Below, in pieces: positions 35,255 to 44,283 of a stretch of DNA of 64,000 nucleotides. The DNA is taken from contig NZ_JABJQY010000001.1 of NCBI RefSeq assembly GCF_013155375.1, positions 1-64,000 of the forward strand. The letters run 5' to 3'. This stretch comes from Nocardioides sp. zg-1308. Lineage in GTDB: Bacteria; Actinomycetota; Actinomycetes; Propionibacteriales; Nocardioidaceae. The notes beneath the pieces are model-generated. The model was not told the origin of the DNA. It saw only the letters and a list, made by a program, of their open reading frames with translations, and searched no databases. The position numbers and the translations under genes are program-made. How positions within the stretch are numbered: the first letter of the stretch is position 1; the number at the start of each line of letters is the position of its first letter.

Positions 35255-35806
35255 TCAGGCCTGCTTGTCCGCGTCGACGCCGGACGTGTTCTTGCCGGCC
35301 TCCTCGGCGGTGACGTTCTCCAGGTCGGCGTTGGCCTCGGCGGCACCCTCGGGCGTCTCCGAAGCCGGGACCTCGACCGCGGCGGGCGCCTCGGCGGCGG
35401 GCTCCTCGGCGGCCGGCTTGTCGGCCTTCTTGCGGGTGGTGGTCGCGCCGCCACGGGGCTCGGCGCTGACCTCCTTGAGGGCCTCGTTGAAGATGTCGAC
35501 CTTGGAGCGCTTGGGCTCCTTGACCTTGAGGGTGCCCTCGGTGCCGGGGAGACCCTTGAACTTCTGCCAGTCACCGGTGACCTTGAGGATCGCCTCGACG
35601 GCCTCGGAGGGCTGCGCGCCGACACCGAGCCAGTACTGCGCCCGGTCGGAGGTCACCTCGATGAAGGAGGGCTCCTCCTTCGGGTGGTACTTGCCGATCT
35701 CCTCGAGCACCCGACCGTCGCGCTTCTTGCGCGAGTCGACGACGACGATGCGGTACTGCGGCACCCGGATCTTGCCCAGGCGCTTCAAACGAATCTTGAC
35801 GGCCAC
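35255..35806 (-). CDS. rpsP: 30S ribosomal protein S16 with long C-terminal tail
   Basis: The first 85 residues are S16 ([31 protein letters not shown], with GKYHP). The next 98 residues are a charged and Ala-rich extension ([20 protein letters not shown]). The total is 183 residues against about 80-90 in most bacteria; extended forms occur in actinobacteria. GTG 35806 is the start; GAGGAG lies 12 bases upstream. It heads the rpsP-khpA-rimM-trmD-rplS gene run. Confidence 0.96.
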   Translation of the reverse strand: MAVKIRLKRLGKIRVPQYRIVVVDSRKKRDGRVLEEIGKYHPKEEPSFIEVTSDRAQYWLGVGAQPSEAVEAILKVTGDWQKFKGLPGTEGTLKVKEPKRSKVDIFNEALKEVSAEPRGGATTTRKKADKPAAEEPAAEAPAAVEVPASETPEGAAEANADLENVTAEEAGKNTSGVDADKQA

Positions 35807-35935
35807 GTTTGTGGTGTCTCCTCAGAATTGTCGTGGGTGAGAGGCCTTGCCCCAGGTGGGGTCACCGGGTCCAGCCACTCGATGGGCGCTGCGTGCTTGG
35901 ATGAGAGGGTCCGGGCGCGCAGGACACGAGCGATG

Positions 35936-35966
35936 ATTCTGCCAGACGCGGGCGGCGCGCCACCAA
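35936..35966 (-). promoter_or_regulatory. Candidate promoter for the rpsP operon
   Basis: On the minus strand TTGGTG (35961-35966) and CAGAAT (35936-35941) are 19 bases apart, a loose sigma-A-type pair about 130 bp before the rpsP start. The spacing is longer than ideal, so this is only a candidate. Confidence 0.3.
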
Positions 35967-35978
35967 TCGCCCGACCCG

Positions 35979-36641
35979 TCACGCCCGGACGGCGTCCAGC
36001 CCGATGCACGACCGGAGCGCCTCGAGCCCCTCGACCCGCAGCGGGTGCGGCCCGCGGACGAGGTCCCCGGGGGTCAGCACGAGCGCCTGGTTGAGCGCCA
36101 GCTCCCCCGGCCGGCGCCTGAGCCGCCGCACGCCGTTGGGCCGGTAGCCCAGCTTGCGGGAGACCGCCAGCGAGGCCGGGTTGTCGAGGAAGGCCCCCGA
36201 GGTGATGACGGCCGCGTCGAGGTGGTCGAAGGCGAACGCGCAGATCACCTGCCGCATCGCGGTGCCGATGCCACGGCCCTGGAACTCGCGTCCCAGCCAC
36301 GAGCCGGTCTCGCCGGTGCGGGTGACGAGGTAGTCGGACGTCTCGAAGGCCTGCGTCCCGACCAGGCGGTCGTCGTGGAACACCGCGAGGTGCAGGCCCC
36401 AGGCGTCCGGGCCGAACTCGGCGCGGGTCCGCCAGTGGTAGGCGGCGGTGTTGCGGGCCAGCTGGTCGGGCGGGGCGTCGGTCCACGGGACGTAGAACGG
36501 CATCGCGCCCGGGTCGTGGATGCCGCGCACCGCGAGGTCGCACAGGTCGGGCAGCACCTCGTCGGTGATGCCGCGCAGCACCAGCGGTCCGGCCTCGATG
36601 GTGAGGCCCAGGGGCGGGAACAGGTCGGCGACGGTGGACAC
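35979..36641 (-). CDS. GNAT N-acetyltransferase, RimJ/RimL-like
   Basis: A 220-residue protein whose acetyl-CoA site is WLGREFQGRGIGTAMRQ, with the downstream NPASLAVSRKLGYRPNG typical of the RimJ/RimL and spermidine-acetyltransferase group. GTG 36641 is the likely start; the frame is open much further upstream but lacks coding character. It is divergent from the VanW gene and ends 172 bp before rpsP. Acceptor unknown. Confidence 0.85.
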   Translation of the reverse strand: MSTVADLFPPLGLTIEAGPLVLRGITDEVLPDLCDLAVRGIHDPGAMPFYVPWTDAPPDQLARNTAAYHWRTRAEFGPDAWGLHLAVFHDDRLVGTQAFETSDYLVTRTGETGSWLGREFQGRGIGTAMRQVICAFAFDHLDAAVITSGAFLDNPASLAVSRKLGYRPNGVRRLRRRPGELALNQALVLTPGDLVRGPHPLRVEGLEALRSCIGLDAVRA

Positions 36642-36717
36642 CGGCCCATCCCAGCCGGTCCGGCGCTCGACCACAAATCTCCCGCAACCGAACGGGGGTC
36701 CACGACGTCTCCCGGTC

Positions 36718-37599
36718 ATGACCACGCCGTCCGTCGAGCCGCTGGAGCTGCCCGCGCGGCTCACCGCTCCCCCGCGCCTGACGCAGCGCCACCCGTGGCT
36801 GCTCCCCGTCGCCGTGGCCACGCACCGGGCGCGGAGACGTACGCGCTGGGTGCGCGACGCGTGGTCGGGCCGGGTCGTGTGGGCGACGCAGCACACCGGC
36901 TCCGACCTGCCGGTGCGGGTGAAGCAGCACGGCTCGCTGCTCCTGCGCGAGCTCGACCCGGACCGGATGCACCTGCAGCACAACAAGGTCACGAACCTGC
37001 GCCTGGCGGCCGCGCGGGTGGACGGCCTCGTCGTCGCGCCCGGCCAGACCTTCTCGTTCAACAAGGTGGTCGGCAACTGCACGCGGCGCAAGGGCTACCT
37101 CGACGGGATGAGGCTCTCGGACGGCTCGGCCGACGCAGGCGTCGGCGGCGGCATCTGCCAGCTCGCCAACCTCGTGCACTGGATGGTGCTGCACTCGCCG
37201 CTCACCGTCGTGGAGCGCTCGGAGCACTCCTTCGACCTGTTCCCGGACCAGGGCCGGGTGCTGCCGTGGGGCGTGGGCTGCTCGATCGTCTACAACTACA
37301 TCGACCTGGTCGTGCGCAACGACACCGACCGCCCCTTCCAGCTCCGCGCGTGGGTGGGCGATCGCTACCTGCACGGCCAGCTGCGCACCGACGAGCCCCC
37401 CGGGCTCCGCTACACGGTGGAGGCGCGCGACGAGCAGTTCCTGCGCCGCGACGGCCGGGTCTTCCGGCGCAACCAGGTGTGGCGACGGGTGATCGACCGC
37501 CGCACCGGCGAGCAGGTCGGCGAGGAGCTGGTGAAGCGCAACTGCGCGCTGGTCGTCTACGAGCCCGGACCGGGCGTCGAGGTCCTCGAGCTGGACTGA
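36718..37599 (+). CDS. VanW family protein
   Basis: A 293-residue protein with the VanW domain: the NNPxxxxG-like region is seen as VAPGQTFSFNKVVGNCTRRKGY followed by GGGICQLANLVHW and RSEHSF. VanW occurs in some vancomycin-resistance clusters and in many unrelated actinobacterial loci; its biochemical role is not established. No vanHAX genes are present. The ATG at 36718 follows a 76-bp divergent gap with the GNAT gene. Confidence 0.9.
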   Translation: MTTPSVEPLELPARLTAPPRLTQRHPWLLPVAVATHRARRRTRWVRDAWSGRVVWATQHTGSDLPVRVKQHGSLLLRELDPDRMHLQHNKVTNLRLAAARVDGLVVAPGQTFSFNKVVGNCTRRKGYLDGMRLSDGSADAGVGGGICQLANLVHWMVLHSPLTVVERSEHSFDLFPDQGRVLPWGVGCSIVYNYIDLVVRNDTDRPFQLRAWVGDRYLHGQLRTDEPPGLRYTVEARDEQFLRRDGRVFRRNQVWRRVIDRRTGEQVGEELVKRNCALVVYEPGPGVEVLELD

Positions 37600-37606
37600 G
37601 CCCGGC

Positions 37607-38701
37607 TCACCGGCCCCCCACCACGCCCCGCACCACACCGCGCAGCACGGTGCACGCGGGGGTCCGGAGCACGGACAGGTCCTCGACCGGGTTGCGGTCG
37701 TAGACGACGAAGTCCGCCGACGCGCCCTCCTCGAGGCCGTCCACCCCGAGCCACTCCCGCGCTCGCCAGCTGGCGGCACCCAGCGCGTCGTGGGCCGGCA
37801 TCCCGATCCGGACCAGGGCCTCGACCTCCCCGGCGATGTTGCCGTGGCGGCTGATGCCGCCACCGTCGGAGCCGGCGTAGATCGGCACCCCGGCCTCGTG
37901 GGCGGCCATGATCGTGGCGGGCATCCGGGCGTAGAGGTCGGTCATCGTCGCGGCGTAGGCCGGGAACCGCTCGGCACCGGCCGCCGCGTGCTCGGGAAAC
38001 TTGTCCAGCTGCATCACCGTGGGCACCAGCCGGGTGCCGTGCTCCACCATGGCGTCGATCAGGTTCTCGGTGAGGCCGGTGCCGTGCTCGATGCAGTCGA
38101 TGCCGGCCTCGATCAGCCCGGGCAGCACGCCGTGGCCGAAGCAGTGGGCGGTGACTTGTGCGCCCTCCGCGTGGGCCGCCGCGATGGCGTCGGCGAAGGC
38201 CTCGGCGGGGAAGGACGGGGCCAGGTCGCCCTCGTCGCGGGAGATCCAGTCGCCGACCAGCTTGATCCAGCCGTCGCCGTTGCGCGCCTCCTGCGCCGCG
38301 TACGTCGCCAGCTCGGCGGGCTCGACCTCGTGGGCGTAGCCGCGGATGTAGCGCCGGGTGGCGGCGATGTGGCGGCCGCACCGGATCAGCCGGGGCAGGT
38401 CGTCGCGGTCCTGGATCCACCGCGTGTCGGCCGCCGAGCCGGCGTCGCGGATGAGCAGGGCCCCTCCGTCGCGGTCGGCGATGGCCTGCTGCTCGGTGGC
38501 CGCGTCGTCGGTGGCTCCGAAGTCGTCGAGGCCGAGGTGGCAGTGCGCGTCGACGAGCCCGGGCACGATCCAGCCCTCCGCCACCGTCTCGGCGCCGGGC
38601 TGCGGCTCGTGGGTGATCCTGCCCTCGACGACGTAGAGGTCGCGGGCCTCGCCGTCGGGCAGGACCGGTCCGCGGAAGCGCTGGGCGGGCTCGTGGGGCA
38701 T
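37607..38701 (-). CDS. Amidohydrolase family metal-dependent hydrolase
   Basis: A 364-residue TIM-barrel hydrolase. Metal ligands are visible in DAHCHLGLDD (H-x-H), a probable carboxylated Lys in DGWIKLVGDW, His in VTAHCFGHG and IEHGTGLT, and the Asp in YAGSDGGG. The composite beta domain at both ends matches imidazolonepropionase/prolidase-like members. Substrate cannot be stated. Convergent with the VanW gene at its 3' end. Confidence 0.88.
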   Translation of the reverse strand: MPHEPAQRFRGPVLPDGEARDLYVVEGRITHEPQPGAETVAEGWIVPGLVDAHCHLGLDDFGATDDAATEQQAIADRDGGALLIRDAGSAADTRWIQDRDDLPRLIRCGRHIAATRRYIRGYAHEVEPAELATYAAQEARNGDGWIKLVGDWISRDEGDLAPSFPAEAFADAIAAAHAEGAQVTAHCFGHGVLPGLIEAGIDCIEHGTGLTENLIDAMVEHGTRLVPTVMQLDKFPEHAAAGAERFPAYAATMTDLYARMPATIMAAHEAGVPIYAGSDGGGISRHGNIAGEVEALVRIGMPAHDALGAASWRAREWLGVDGLEEGASADFVVYDRNPVEDLSVLRTPACTVLRGVVRGVVGGR

Positions 38702-38764
38702 GGATCCGACCCTAGCGACGGTGGGCCGTGGACGGTCGGGTCGGACGGGCGAGGGCGGACAGGA

Positions 38765-38797
38765 CCGTGGCCCGACCCCGCACGGGTCGGGCCACGG
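38765..38797 (-). terminator. 14-bp hairpin after the GH3 gene
   Basis: CCGTGGCCCGACCC at 38765-38778 pairs perfectly with 38784-38797 around a 5-nt loop. It starts 19 bp beyond the stop of the minus-strand GH3 gene. Confidence 0.75.
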
Positions 38798-38815
38798 ACG
38801 TGGGCGCGACAGCGG

Positions 38816-40870
38816 TCAGGGGCGGGTGCGCCTGCCGAAGCCGTAGCGGAACAGCGGGTCGTAGTCGGCGTCGCCGACGTTGATCGGCTCCTGGTGCACC
38901 GACCGGGGCCACGACACCGGGAGGCGGCCGGTGAACGGCTTGCGACCGAAGAGCACGTCGCTGACGCCCCTGCCCTCGCTGCCCGGCAGCCAGGAGGCCA
39001 CCAGCGCGTCGATGCGGCGGAGCAGGTCGGGCTCGATCACCATCGGACGGCCGGAGACCACGAGCACCGTGCAGGTGGCGGCGCGGTCGCAGACGGTGCG
39101 GACGGCCTCCTGGTCGGCCGCGGAGAGCCGCATCGTCTGCTCGGGACGCGGGACGCCGTTGTCGGCCGGGTCGTAGGCCCACTCCGGTCCACCGACGTCG
39201 CCGAACCCCTCGGCGTAGGGCGTCTCCCCCACGACGACGACGCCGTCGGCGCCGCGCGGCACCCGGGCGGAGGCGTCCTCGCTGAAGGTCACCGGCCGGG
39301 TGGCCTGCGCCTCGATCGCGTCGAGCACCGTGTCGCCGGGGATGACGTTGCTCGAGCCGCCCTGCCAGGTCAGCGTCCAGCCGCCGGCCTGGTTGCCGAT
39401 GTTGTCGGCGTTGCTCCCGGCGACGTAGACGCGCGACTCGCGCGACGACAGCGGGAGCGTACGGCCCTCGTTGCGGAGCAGGACCTGGGACTGGGCGACG
39501 GCGTCGCGGGCGACCGCGCGGTGGGCCGGGCTGCCGATCGTGTCGATGAGCGAGCGGTCGGTCAGCGGCTTCTCGAAGAGGCCGAGCTCGAACTTGGCGG
39601 TCAGGATGCGGGAGACGGCGTCGTCGATGCGCTCCTCGGTGACCCGGCCGTCCTCGACGACCTGCGTCAGCGTGGTGATGAGCTCGCGGAACGCCGGCTC
39701 GGTGCCCGAGCCGGGCTCCATGAACATGTCGACGCCGGCGTTGACCGACGCGGTGACCTGGGTGGCCAGGTCGCCGGGGATCTGGTGGATGGCGCGCCAG
39801 TCGGAGATCACGAAGCCCTCGAAGCCCATCTCGCCCTTGAGGACGTCGGTGAGGAGCTCCTCGTGCGCGTGCATCTTCAGCGGGTTGCCGATCCCGTCCT
39901 CGGTCCAGTCGACGCTGGAGAAGGACGGCATCACGCTGCCGACGTGGTGCCGGTCGATCGCCGCCGGGTAGGGCGACAGGGCCAGGCGCCGGAACTCGCG
40001 CCTGCTGACCCGGCTGATGCCCTGGTCCAGGGTGTAGTCACCCTCCCCGGTGTCCCAGTCGGTGAGCCCGTCCCCGGCGAAGTGCTTGGCGGTGGCCAGC
40101 ACCCGGTCCGGCTGGTCGAGCTGTCCGGGCTCGCCCTGGAGGCCGTCGATCACGGTCGCCAGGCTCTCGACCAGGCGCGGGTCCTCGCCGAACGACTCGT
40201 AGGTGCGGCCCCAGCGGTCGTCGCGGGCCACGCACAGGCAGGGCGCGAAGTTCCACTGCGGGCCGGAGGCCCGGGTCTCGATCGCGGTGATGTGCCCGAT
40301 CTCCTCGAGCAGCGCCGGGTTGCGGGTGGCGCCGAGCCCGATGTTGTGCGGGAAGACGGTGGCGCCGAGGAGGTTGCCGTGCCCGTGCACCGCGTCGACG
40401 CCGTAGATCAGGGGGATGCCGAGACGCGTCTCGAGCGCCGCCTGCTGGAACCTGTCCACGGTGTCGGCCCATGCCTCGGCGGTGTTGGGTGTCGGCACGG
40501 AGCCGCCACCCGACAGGACGCTGCCGAGCCCGAGCTCGGTGATGATCGCGGGGTCGGCGGCGACGTCGGCCCGCTCGGCCTGCGCCATCTGGCCGATCTT
40601 CTCGGCGAGGGTCATCCGCCCGAGGAGGTCGCGCACCCGCCGGCGGGTCGGCAGGGTCGCGTCCTGGTAGGGCAGCAGCTCGGCGCCCGCCTCGGCGAGC
40701 CGGACGCCGATGGCCCCGGCGGACGCGCCGGTCGGTGGTGCGGTGGCGCCGGAGGGGACGCTGCCGAGCAGGCCGGCGGCGAGCGTCACCGTCGCGAGCG
40801 CGGCGACGACGCCGCGGCCGTGAGGTGTACGACGAGGTCGTCCGGATGGACGTGGACGGTGCTGTGCCAT
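38816..40870 (-). CDS. Secreted glycoside hydrolase family 3 beta-glucosidase
   Basis: A 684-residue enzyme with a signal peptide (RRTPHGRGVVAALATVTLAAGLLG). The GH3 N-terminal barrel includes MTLAEKIGQMAQAER, IYGVDAVHGH and AKHFAGDG, with nucleophile Asp357 in GFVISDWRAI. The C-terminal alpha/beta sandwich follows, with GQSQ-like region AVAQSQVLLRNEG and VVSGRPMVIEP. It most resembles bacterial exo-beta-1,4-glucosidases acting on cello-oligosaccharides or related beta-glucans. The divergent ROK regulator is a likely controller. Confidence 0.94.
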   Translation of the reverse strand: MAQHRPRPSGRPRRTPHGRGVVAALATVTLAAGLLGSVPSGATAPPTGASAGAIGVRLAEAGAELLPYQDATLPTRRRVRDLLGRMTLAEKIGQMAQAERADVAADPAIITELGLGSVLSGGGSVPTPNTAEAWADTVDRFQQAALETRLGIPLIYGVDAVHGHGNLLGATVFPHNIGLGATRNPALLEEIGHITAIETRASGPQWNFAPCLCVARDDRWGRTYESFGEDPRLVESLATVIDGLQGEPGQLDQPDRVLATAKHFAGDGLTDWDTGEGDYTLDQGISRVSRREFRRLALSPYPAAIDRHHVGSVMPSFSSVDWTEDGIGNPLKMHAHEELLTDVLKGEMGFEGFVISDWRAIHQIPGDLATQVTASVNAGVDMFMEPGSGTEPAFRELITTLTQVVEDGRVTEERIDDAVSRILTAKFELGLFEKPLTDRSLIDTIGSPAHRAVARDAVAQSQVLLRNEGRTLPLSSRESRVYVAGSNADNIGNQAGGWTLTWQGGSSNVIPGDTVLDAIEAQATRPVTFSEDASARVPRGADGVVVVGETPYAEGFGDVGGPEWAYDPADNGVPRPEQTMRLSAADQEAVRTVCDRAATCTVLVVSGRPMVIEPDLLRRIDALVASWLPGSEGRGVSDVLFGRKPFTGRLPVSWPRSVHQEPINVGDADYDPLFRYGFGRRTRP

Positions 40871-41011
40871 GGGGTGCTCCCTTGCCCGAGTCGAGAGCGT
40901 CGAGGTGACGCCCGTCACATCGGAACGTAGGAAGCCGCTAAAGTGCGCGTCAATGCCGAAAAGACGGCGTCCCGGCCCTCTTTCGTCCGGAGCCCGCAGG
41001 AAGAGGTGGCC
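40871..41011. promoter_or_regulatory. Divergent promoter region, GH3 gene and ROK regulator
   Basis: The 141-bp gap separates the beta-glucosidase from its probable regulator and should contain both promoters and the ROK operator. The stretch around 40930-40970 is the least GC-rich part (CCGCTAAAGTGCGCGTCAAT). I could not define a convincing inverted repeat, so no operator is drawn. Confidence 0.4.
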
Positions 41012-42196
41012 GTGCCCGCACACCCGGTCCGCACCCGCGGCGGCTCGCTCGACGACCTCCGCCGGGCCAACCGCCGGACCGTCCTCGGCCACCTCGTGAC
41101 GGAGGGCCCGCAGAGCCGCGCGCAGCTGGCCCGCGCGAGCGGCCTGTCCGCCTCCACCGTCTCCAGCCTGGTCACCGAGCTGCTCGAGGCCGGTCACGTC
41201 CGCGAGACCACCGTCGGCCGCGCCCACAAGGGCGGCTCCGGCCGGCCGCCCCTGCTGGTCGAGCTCGCCACTCCCCCCGGCGGCGTGGTGGGCGTCGACA
41301 TCGGCCACGGGCACGTCCGGGTCGCCGCCGCCGGGCCGACGGGGGACGTCCTGGCCGAGTCCGTGCGCCGCGTCGACGTCGATGCCGCCGGACCCGCGAC
41401 GCTCGACCTGGCGGCCGCGATGATCCGCTCCACGCTGGCCGACGCCGGACTGGACCCGAGCCAGGTGCACGCCGCCGGCATGTGCGTGCCGGCACCGATC
41501 GACCGGGAGACCAGCATGGTGAGCACCGGCATCCTCCCGGGCTGGCGCGGCATCAACCCCGCCGCCGAGCTCGGGCGCCGGATCGAGGCGCCGGTCATCG
41601 TCGACAACGACGCCAACCTCGGCGCCCTGGCCGAGGTCCGCCACGGGGCGGCCCGCGGCCACCACGACGTGGTCTACGTCAAGCTCGCCAGCGGCGTGGG
41701 CTCCGGGCTGGTCCTCGGGGGACGGGTGCACCGCGGTGCCACCGGCATGGCGGGCGAGCTCGGCCACGTGCAGATCGGCGAGGACGGGGAGGTGTGCCGC
41801 TGCGGCAACCGGGGGTGCCTGGAGACACGGGTCTCGGCCCGGCGCCTCCTGCACGTCCTGCAGCCGGCCCACGACGAGGACCTCACCATCGCCCGCGTGC
41901 TGGAGCTCGAGGCGACCGGCGACGCCGGCGTACGCCGCGTGCTGTCCGACGCGGGCGCCACGATCGGCCGGGCGCTGGCCGACCTCAGCAACCACCTCAA
42001 CCCCTCGATGGTCGTCATCGGCGGGCCGCTCGGCGGTGCCGCCTCGGTCGTCGAGGGCGTACGCCGCGCGGTGGACCGCTACGCGCAGCCCGCCACCGCC
42101 GCGGCCCTGCAGGTGTGCCCCGGCCGCCTGGGTGAGCGCGCGGAGGTGGTCGGTGCCGTGACGATGGCCGTCGCGATGGTCACCGCCGGCGACTGA
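41012..42196 (+). CDS. ROK family transcriptional regulator
   Basis: A 394-residue protein. The N-terminal winged HTH (LGHLVTEGPQSRAQLARASG, SASTVSSLVTELLEAG) is followed by the ROK sugar-kinase fold with VDIGHGHVRVA, VDNDANLGALAE and the zinc motif CRCGNRGCLET. ROK regulators of this XylR/NagC type sense a sugar. GTG 41012, 5 bases after AGGAAGAGG, is the preferred start; the frame is open to 40943. It is divergent from the GH3 gene, so repression until a glucoside breakdown product appears is the likely circuit. Confidence 0.92.
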   Translation: MPAHPVRTRGGSLDDLRRANRRTVLGHLVTEGPQSRAQLARASGLSASTVSSLVTELLEAGHVRETTVGRAHKGGSGRPPLLVELATPPGGVVGVDIGHGHVRVAAAGPTGDVLAESVRRVDVDAAGPATLDLAAAMIRSTLADAGLDPSQVHAAGMCVPAPIDRETSMVSTGILPGWRGINPAAELGRRIEAPVIVDNDANLGALAEVRHGAARGHHDVVYVKLASGVGSGLVLGGRVHRGATGMAGELGHVQIGEDGEVCRCGNRGCLETRVSARRLLHVLQPAHDEDLTIARVLELEATGDAGVRRVLSDAGATIGRALADLSNHLNPSMVVIGGPLGGAASVVEGVRRAVDRYAQPATAAALQVCPGRLGERAEVVGAVTMAVAMVTAGD

Positions 42197-42206
42197 CCGG
42201 CTCCGC

Positions 42207-42569
42207 TCAGATCCGGTCCAGCAGCCAGGAGGGGCTGAGCACCTGCGCCGGGGACACGTTGGCGGCCAGCGCGCGGTCCGCGGTCACCACGACCACGTGG
42301 GCACCTCGCCCGGCCGCGCGGCTCGCCTGCGACCGGATCTCGGCGTCACCGTCGCGCGCCGCGTGCACGGTGGTGACGTGGGCGTCGCGGCCGGCCCTCA
42401 CGCCCGCCTTGGCCTGGCCCTCGAGGACCAGCACCACCTCGTCGTACGACGTGTCGCCCACCAGCAGCCGCTCGTGCAGGCGACGGGCCGCGCCGGCGCG
42501 GTCCTTCCACCAGCCGTCGGGAACGGAGCCGACGACGTTGGCGCCGTCGACGACCAGGACCGAGCTCAC
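42207..42569 (-). CDS. NYN (PIN-like) domain protein
   Basis: A 120-residue protein with the N-terminal VLVVDGANVVG and the acidic sites in VVLVLEGQ and VVVVTADRALAAN, consistent with the PIN/NYN nuclease fold of the YacP type. The GTG at 42569 overlaps the ffh stop (GTGA), so it is co-translated with SRP54. Possible RNase or RNA-binding activity, from family only. Confidence 0.82.
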   Translation of the reverse strand: MSSVLVVDGANVVGSVPDGWWKDRAGAARRLHERLLVGDTSYDEVVLVLEGQAKAGVRAGRDAHVTTVHAARDGDAEIRSQASRAAGRGAHVVVVTADRALAANVSPAQVLSPSWLLDRI

Positions 42570-44146
42570 TTGAGGAACTGGGAGAAGTCCTTCGGGAGGT
42601 TGAGCTGCTCGGCGGCCTTCTCGTAGTCGATGTCCGCGCCGTCGGGGTTGCCGAACGGGTTGGCCGCCTTCTCGCTCGCGGCGGCCTTCTCGGCCGCCTT
42701 CTGCTGGGCCGCCTTCGCCGGGTTGCCGGAGACCCGCTTCTTGCCCTTCTTGGCCTTGGCCTGCGCCGGCTGACGACCGCCGGAGCGCTTGCCGCCGCCG
42801 AGGCCCGGCATCCCGGGCATCCCGGGCATCCCGGGCACGCCGCCGCCGCGGGCCATCTGCTCCATCATCTTGCGCGCCTCGAAGAAGCGGTCGACGAGCT
42901 GGTTGACGTCGCTGACCTGGCGGCCCGAGCCCTTGGCGATGCGGGCGCGGCGCGAGCCGTCGATGATCTTGGGGTTCTCCCGCTCGGCGGGGGTCATCGA
43001 CTGGATGATCGCCTGGATGCGGTCGATCTCGCGCTCGTCGAAGTTCTCGAGCTGGTCGCGGAACTGCCCCATGCCCGGCAGCATCCCCATGATCTTGGTC
43101 ATCGAGCCGAGCTTGCGGATCTGCATCATCTGCTGGAGGAAGTCCTCCAGCGTGAAGCCGCCCTTGGTGCCGAGCTTCTCCGCGGCCTTCATGGCCTGCT
43201 CGGAGTCGAAGGCCTTCTCCGCCTGCTCGATCAGGGTGAGCATGTCGCCCATGTCGAGGATGCGCGAGGCCATCCGGTCGGGGTGGAAGAGGTCGAAGTC
43301 GGTCATCTTCTCGCCGCTCGAGGCGAACATGACCGGCTTGCCGGTGATCGAGCGGATCGAGAGCGCCGCACCGCCGCGGGCGTCGCCGTCGAGCTTGGTG
43401 AGCACGACGCCGTCGTAGCCGACGCCGTCGAGGAAGGCCTGCGCGGTGGTGACCGCGTCCTGGCCGATCATCGCGTCGACGACGAAGAGCACCTCGTCGG
43501 GCTGCACGGCGTCGCGGATGTCGGCGGCCTGCTGCATGAGCGTCTCGTCGACACCGAGCCGGCCGGCGGTGTCGATGATCACCACGTCGTGGAGCCGGCG
43601 CCTGGCCTCCTCGATGGAGGCCCGCGCGACGTCCACCGGGTTGCCGGTGCCGTTGCCCGGCTCGGGGGCGAAGACGGGGACGCCGACGCGCTCACCGTTG
43701 ACCTGGAGCTGCTGGACGGCGTTGGGCCGCTGCAGGTCGGCCGCGACGAGCAGCGGCGTCTTGTCCTGGTCCTTCAGCCACAGCGCGAGCTTGGCGGCGA
43801 GGGTCGTCTTGCCGGCGCCCTGGAGGCCGGCCAGCATGATCACGGTGGGGCCGGACTTGGCGTAGCGCAGCCGCCGGGTCTCGCCGCCGAGGATGGTGAC
43901 GAGCTCGTCGTGGACGATCTTGATGATCTGCTGCGCGGGGTTGAGGGCGCCGCTGACCTCCTCGGAGCGGGCCCGCTCCTTCACCGCACCGACGAACTCC
44001 TTGACGACCGGCAGCGCGACGTCGGCCTCGAGCAGCGCGATGCGGATCTCGCGCGCGGTGGCGTCGATGTCGGCCTCGGAGAGCCGGCCCTTGCCGCGGA
44101 GGTTCTTGAAGGTGTCGGCAAGGCGGTCGGAGAGTGTGGCGAACAC
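42566..44146 (-). CDS. ffh: Signal recognition particle protein Ffh (SRP54)
   Basis: Ffh with 4.5S RNA targets nascent membrane proteins to FtsY. The 526-residue protein has the N domain, the G domain with GLQGAGKTTLAAKL, DTAGRLGVDE and TKLDGDARGG, and the M domain with MLPGMGQFRD and the SRP-RNA motif NPKIIDGSRRARIAKGSGRQ. A Met-Pro-Gly repeat (PGMPGMPGMPG) and a Lys/Ala tail of about 60 residues lengthen the C-terminus. GTG 44146 is the start. Confidence 0.97.
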   Translation of the reverse strand: MFATLSDRLADTFKNLRGKGRLSEADIDATAREIRIALLEADVALPVVKEFVGAVKERARSEEVSGALNPAQQIIKIVHDELVTILGGETRRLRYAKSGPTVIMLAGLQGAGKTTLAAKLALWLKDQDKTPLLVAADLQRPNAVQQLQVNGERVGVPVFAPEPGNGTGNPVDVARASIEEARRRLHDVVIIDTAGRLGVDETLMQQAADIRDAVQPDEVLFVVDAMIGQDAVTTAQAFLDGVGYDGVVLTKLDGDARGGAALSIRSITGKPVMFASSGEKMTDFDLFHPDRMASRILDMGDMLTLIEQAEKAFDSEQAMKAAEKLGTKGGFTLEDFLQQMMQIRKLGSMTKIMGMLPGMGQFRDQLENFDEREIDRIQAIIQSMTPAERENPKIIDGSRRARIAKGSGRQVSDVNQLVDRFFEARKMMEQMARGGGVPGMPGMPGMPGLGGGKRSGGRQPAQAKAKKGKKRVSGNPAKAAQQKAAEKAAASEKAANPFGNPDGADIDYEKAAEQLNLPKDFSQFLK

Positions 44147-44283
44147 GGTGTGGGTCTGTCCCTCGCATCGGTGGCTGAGTCAGGGCTGTCGTCAGAGGTG
44201 GAGTCAGGGGTGGTACGACGACCAAGACTAACGGCCCGACCCCGCCCGGACAGCCTCGACGGCCACACGGGGCGGAGCGCGGC

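Noticed and set aside
36718..37599. VanW gene as part of a vancomycin-resistance cluster
   Set aside because: No vanH, vanA, vanX, vanY or VanRS-type genes are nearby; VanW domains are common outside resistance clusters.
37790..40930. 1046-residue plus-strand ORF opposite the amidohydrolase and GH3 genes
   Set aside because: It crosses two well-supported minus-strand genes and their terminator hairpin, and its translation has no family features.
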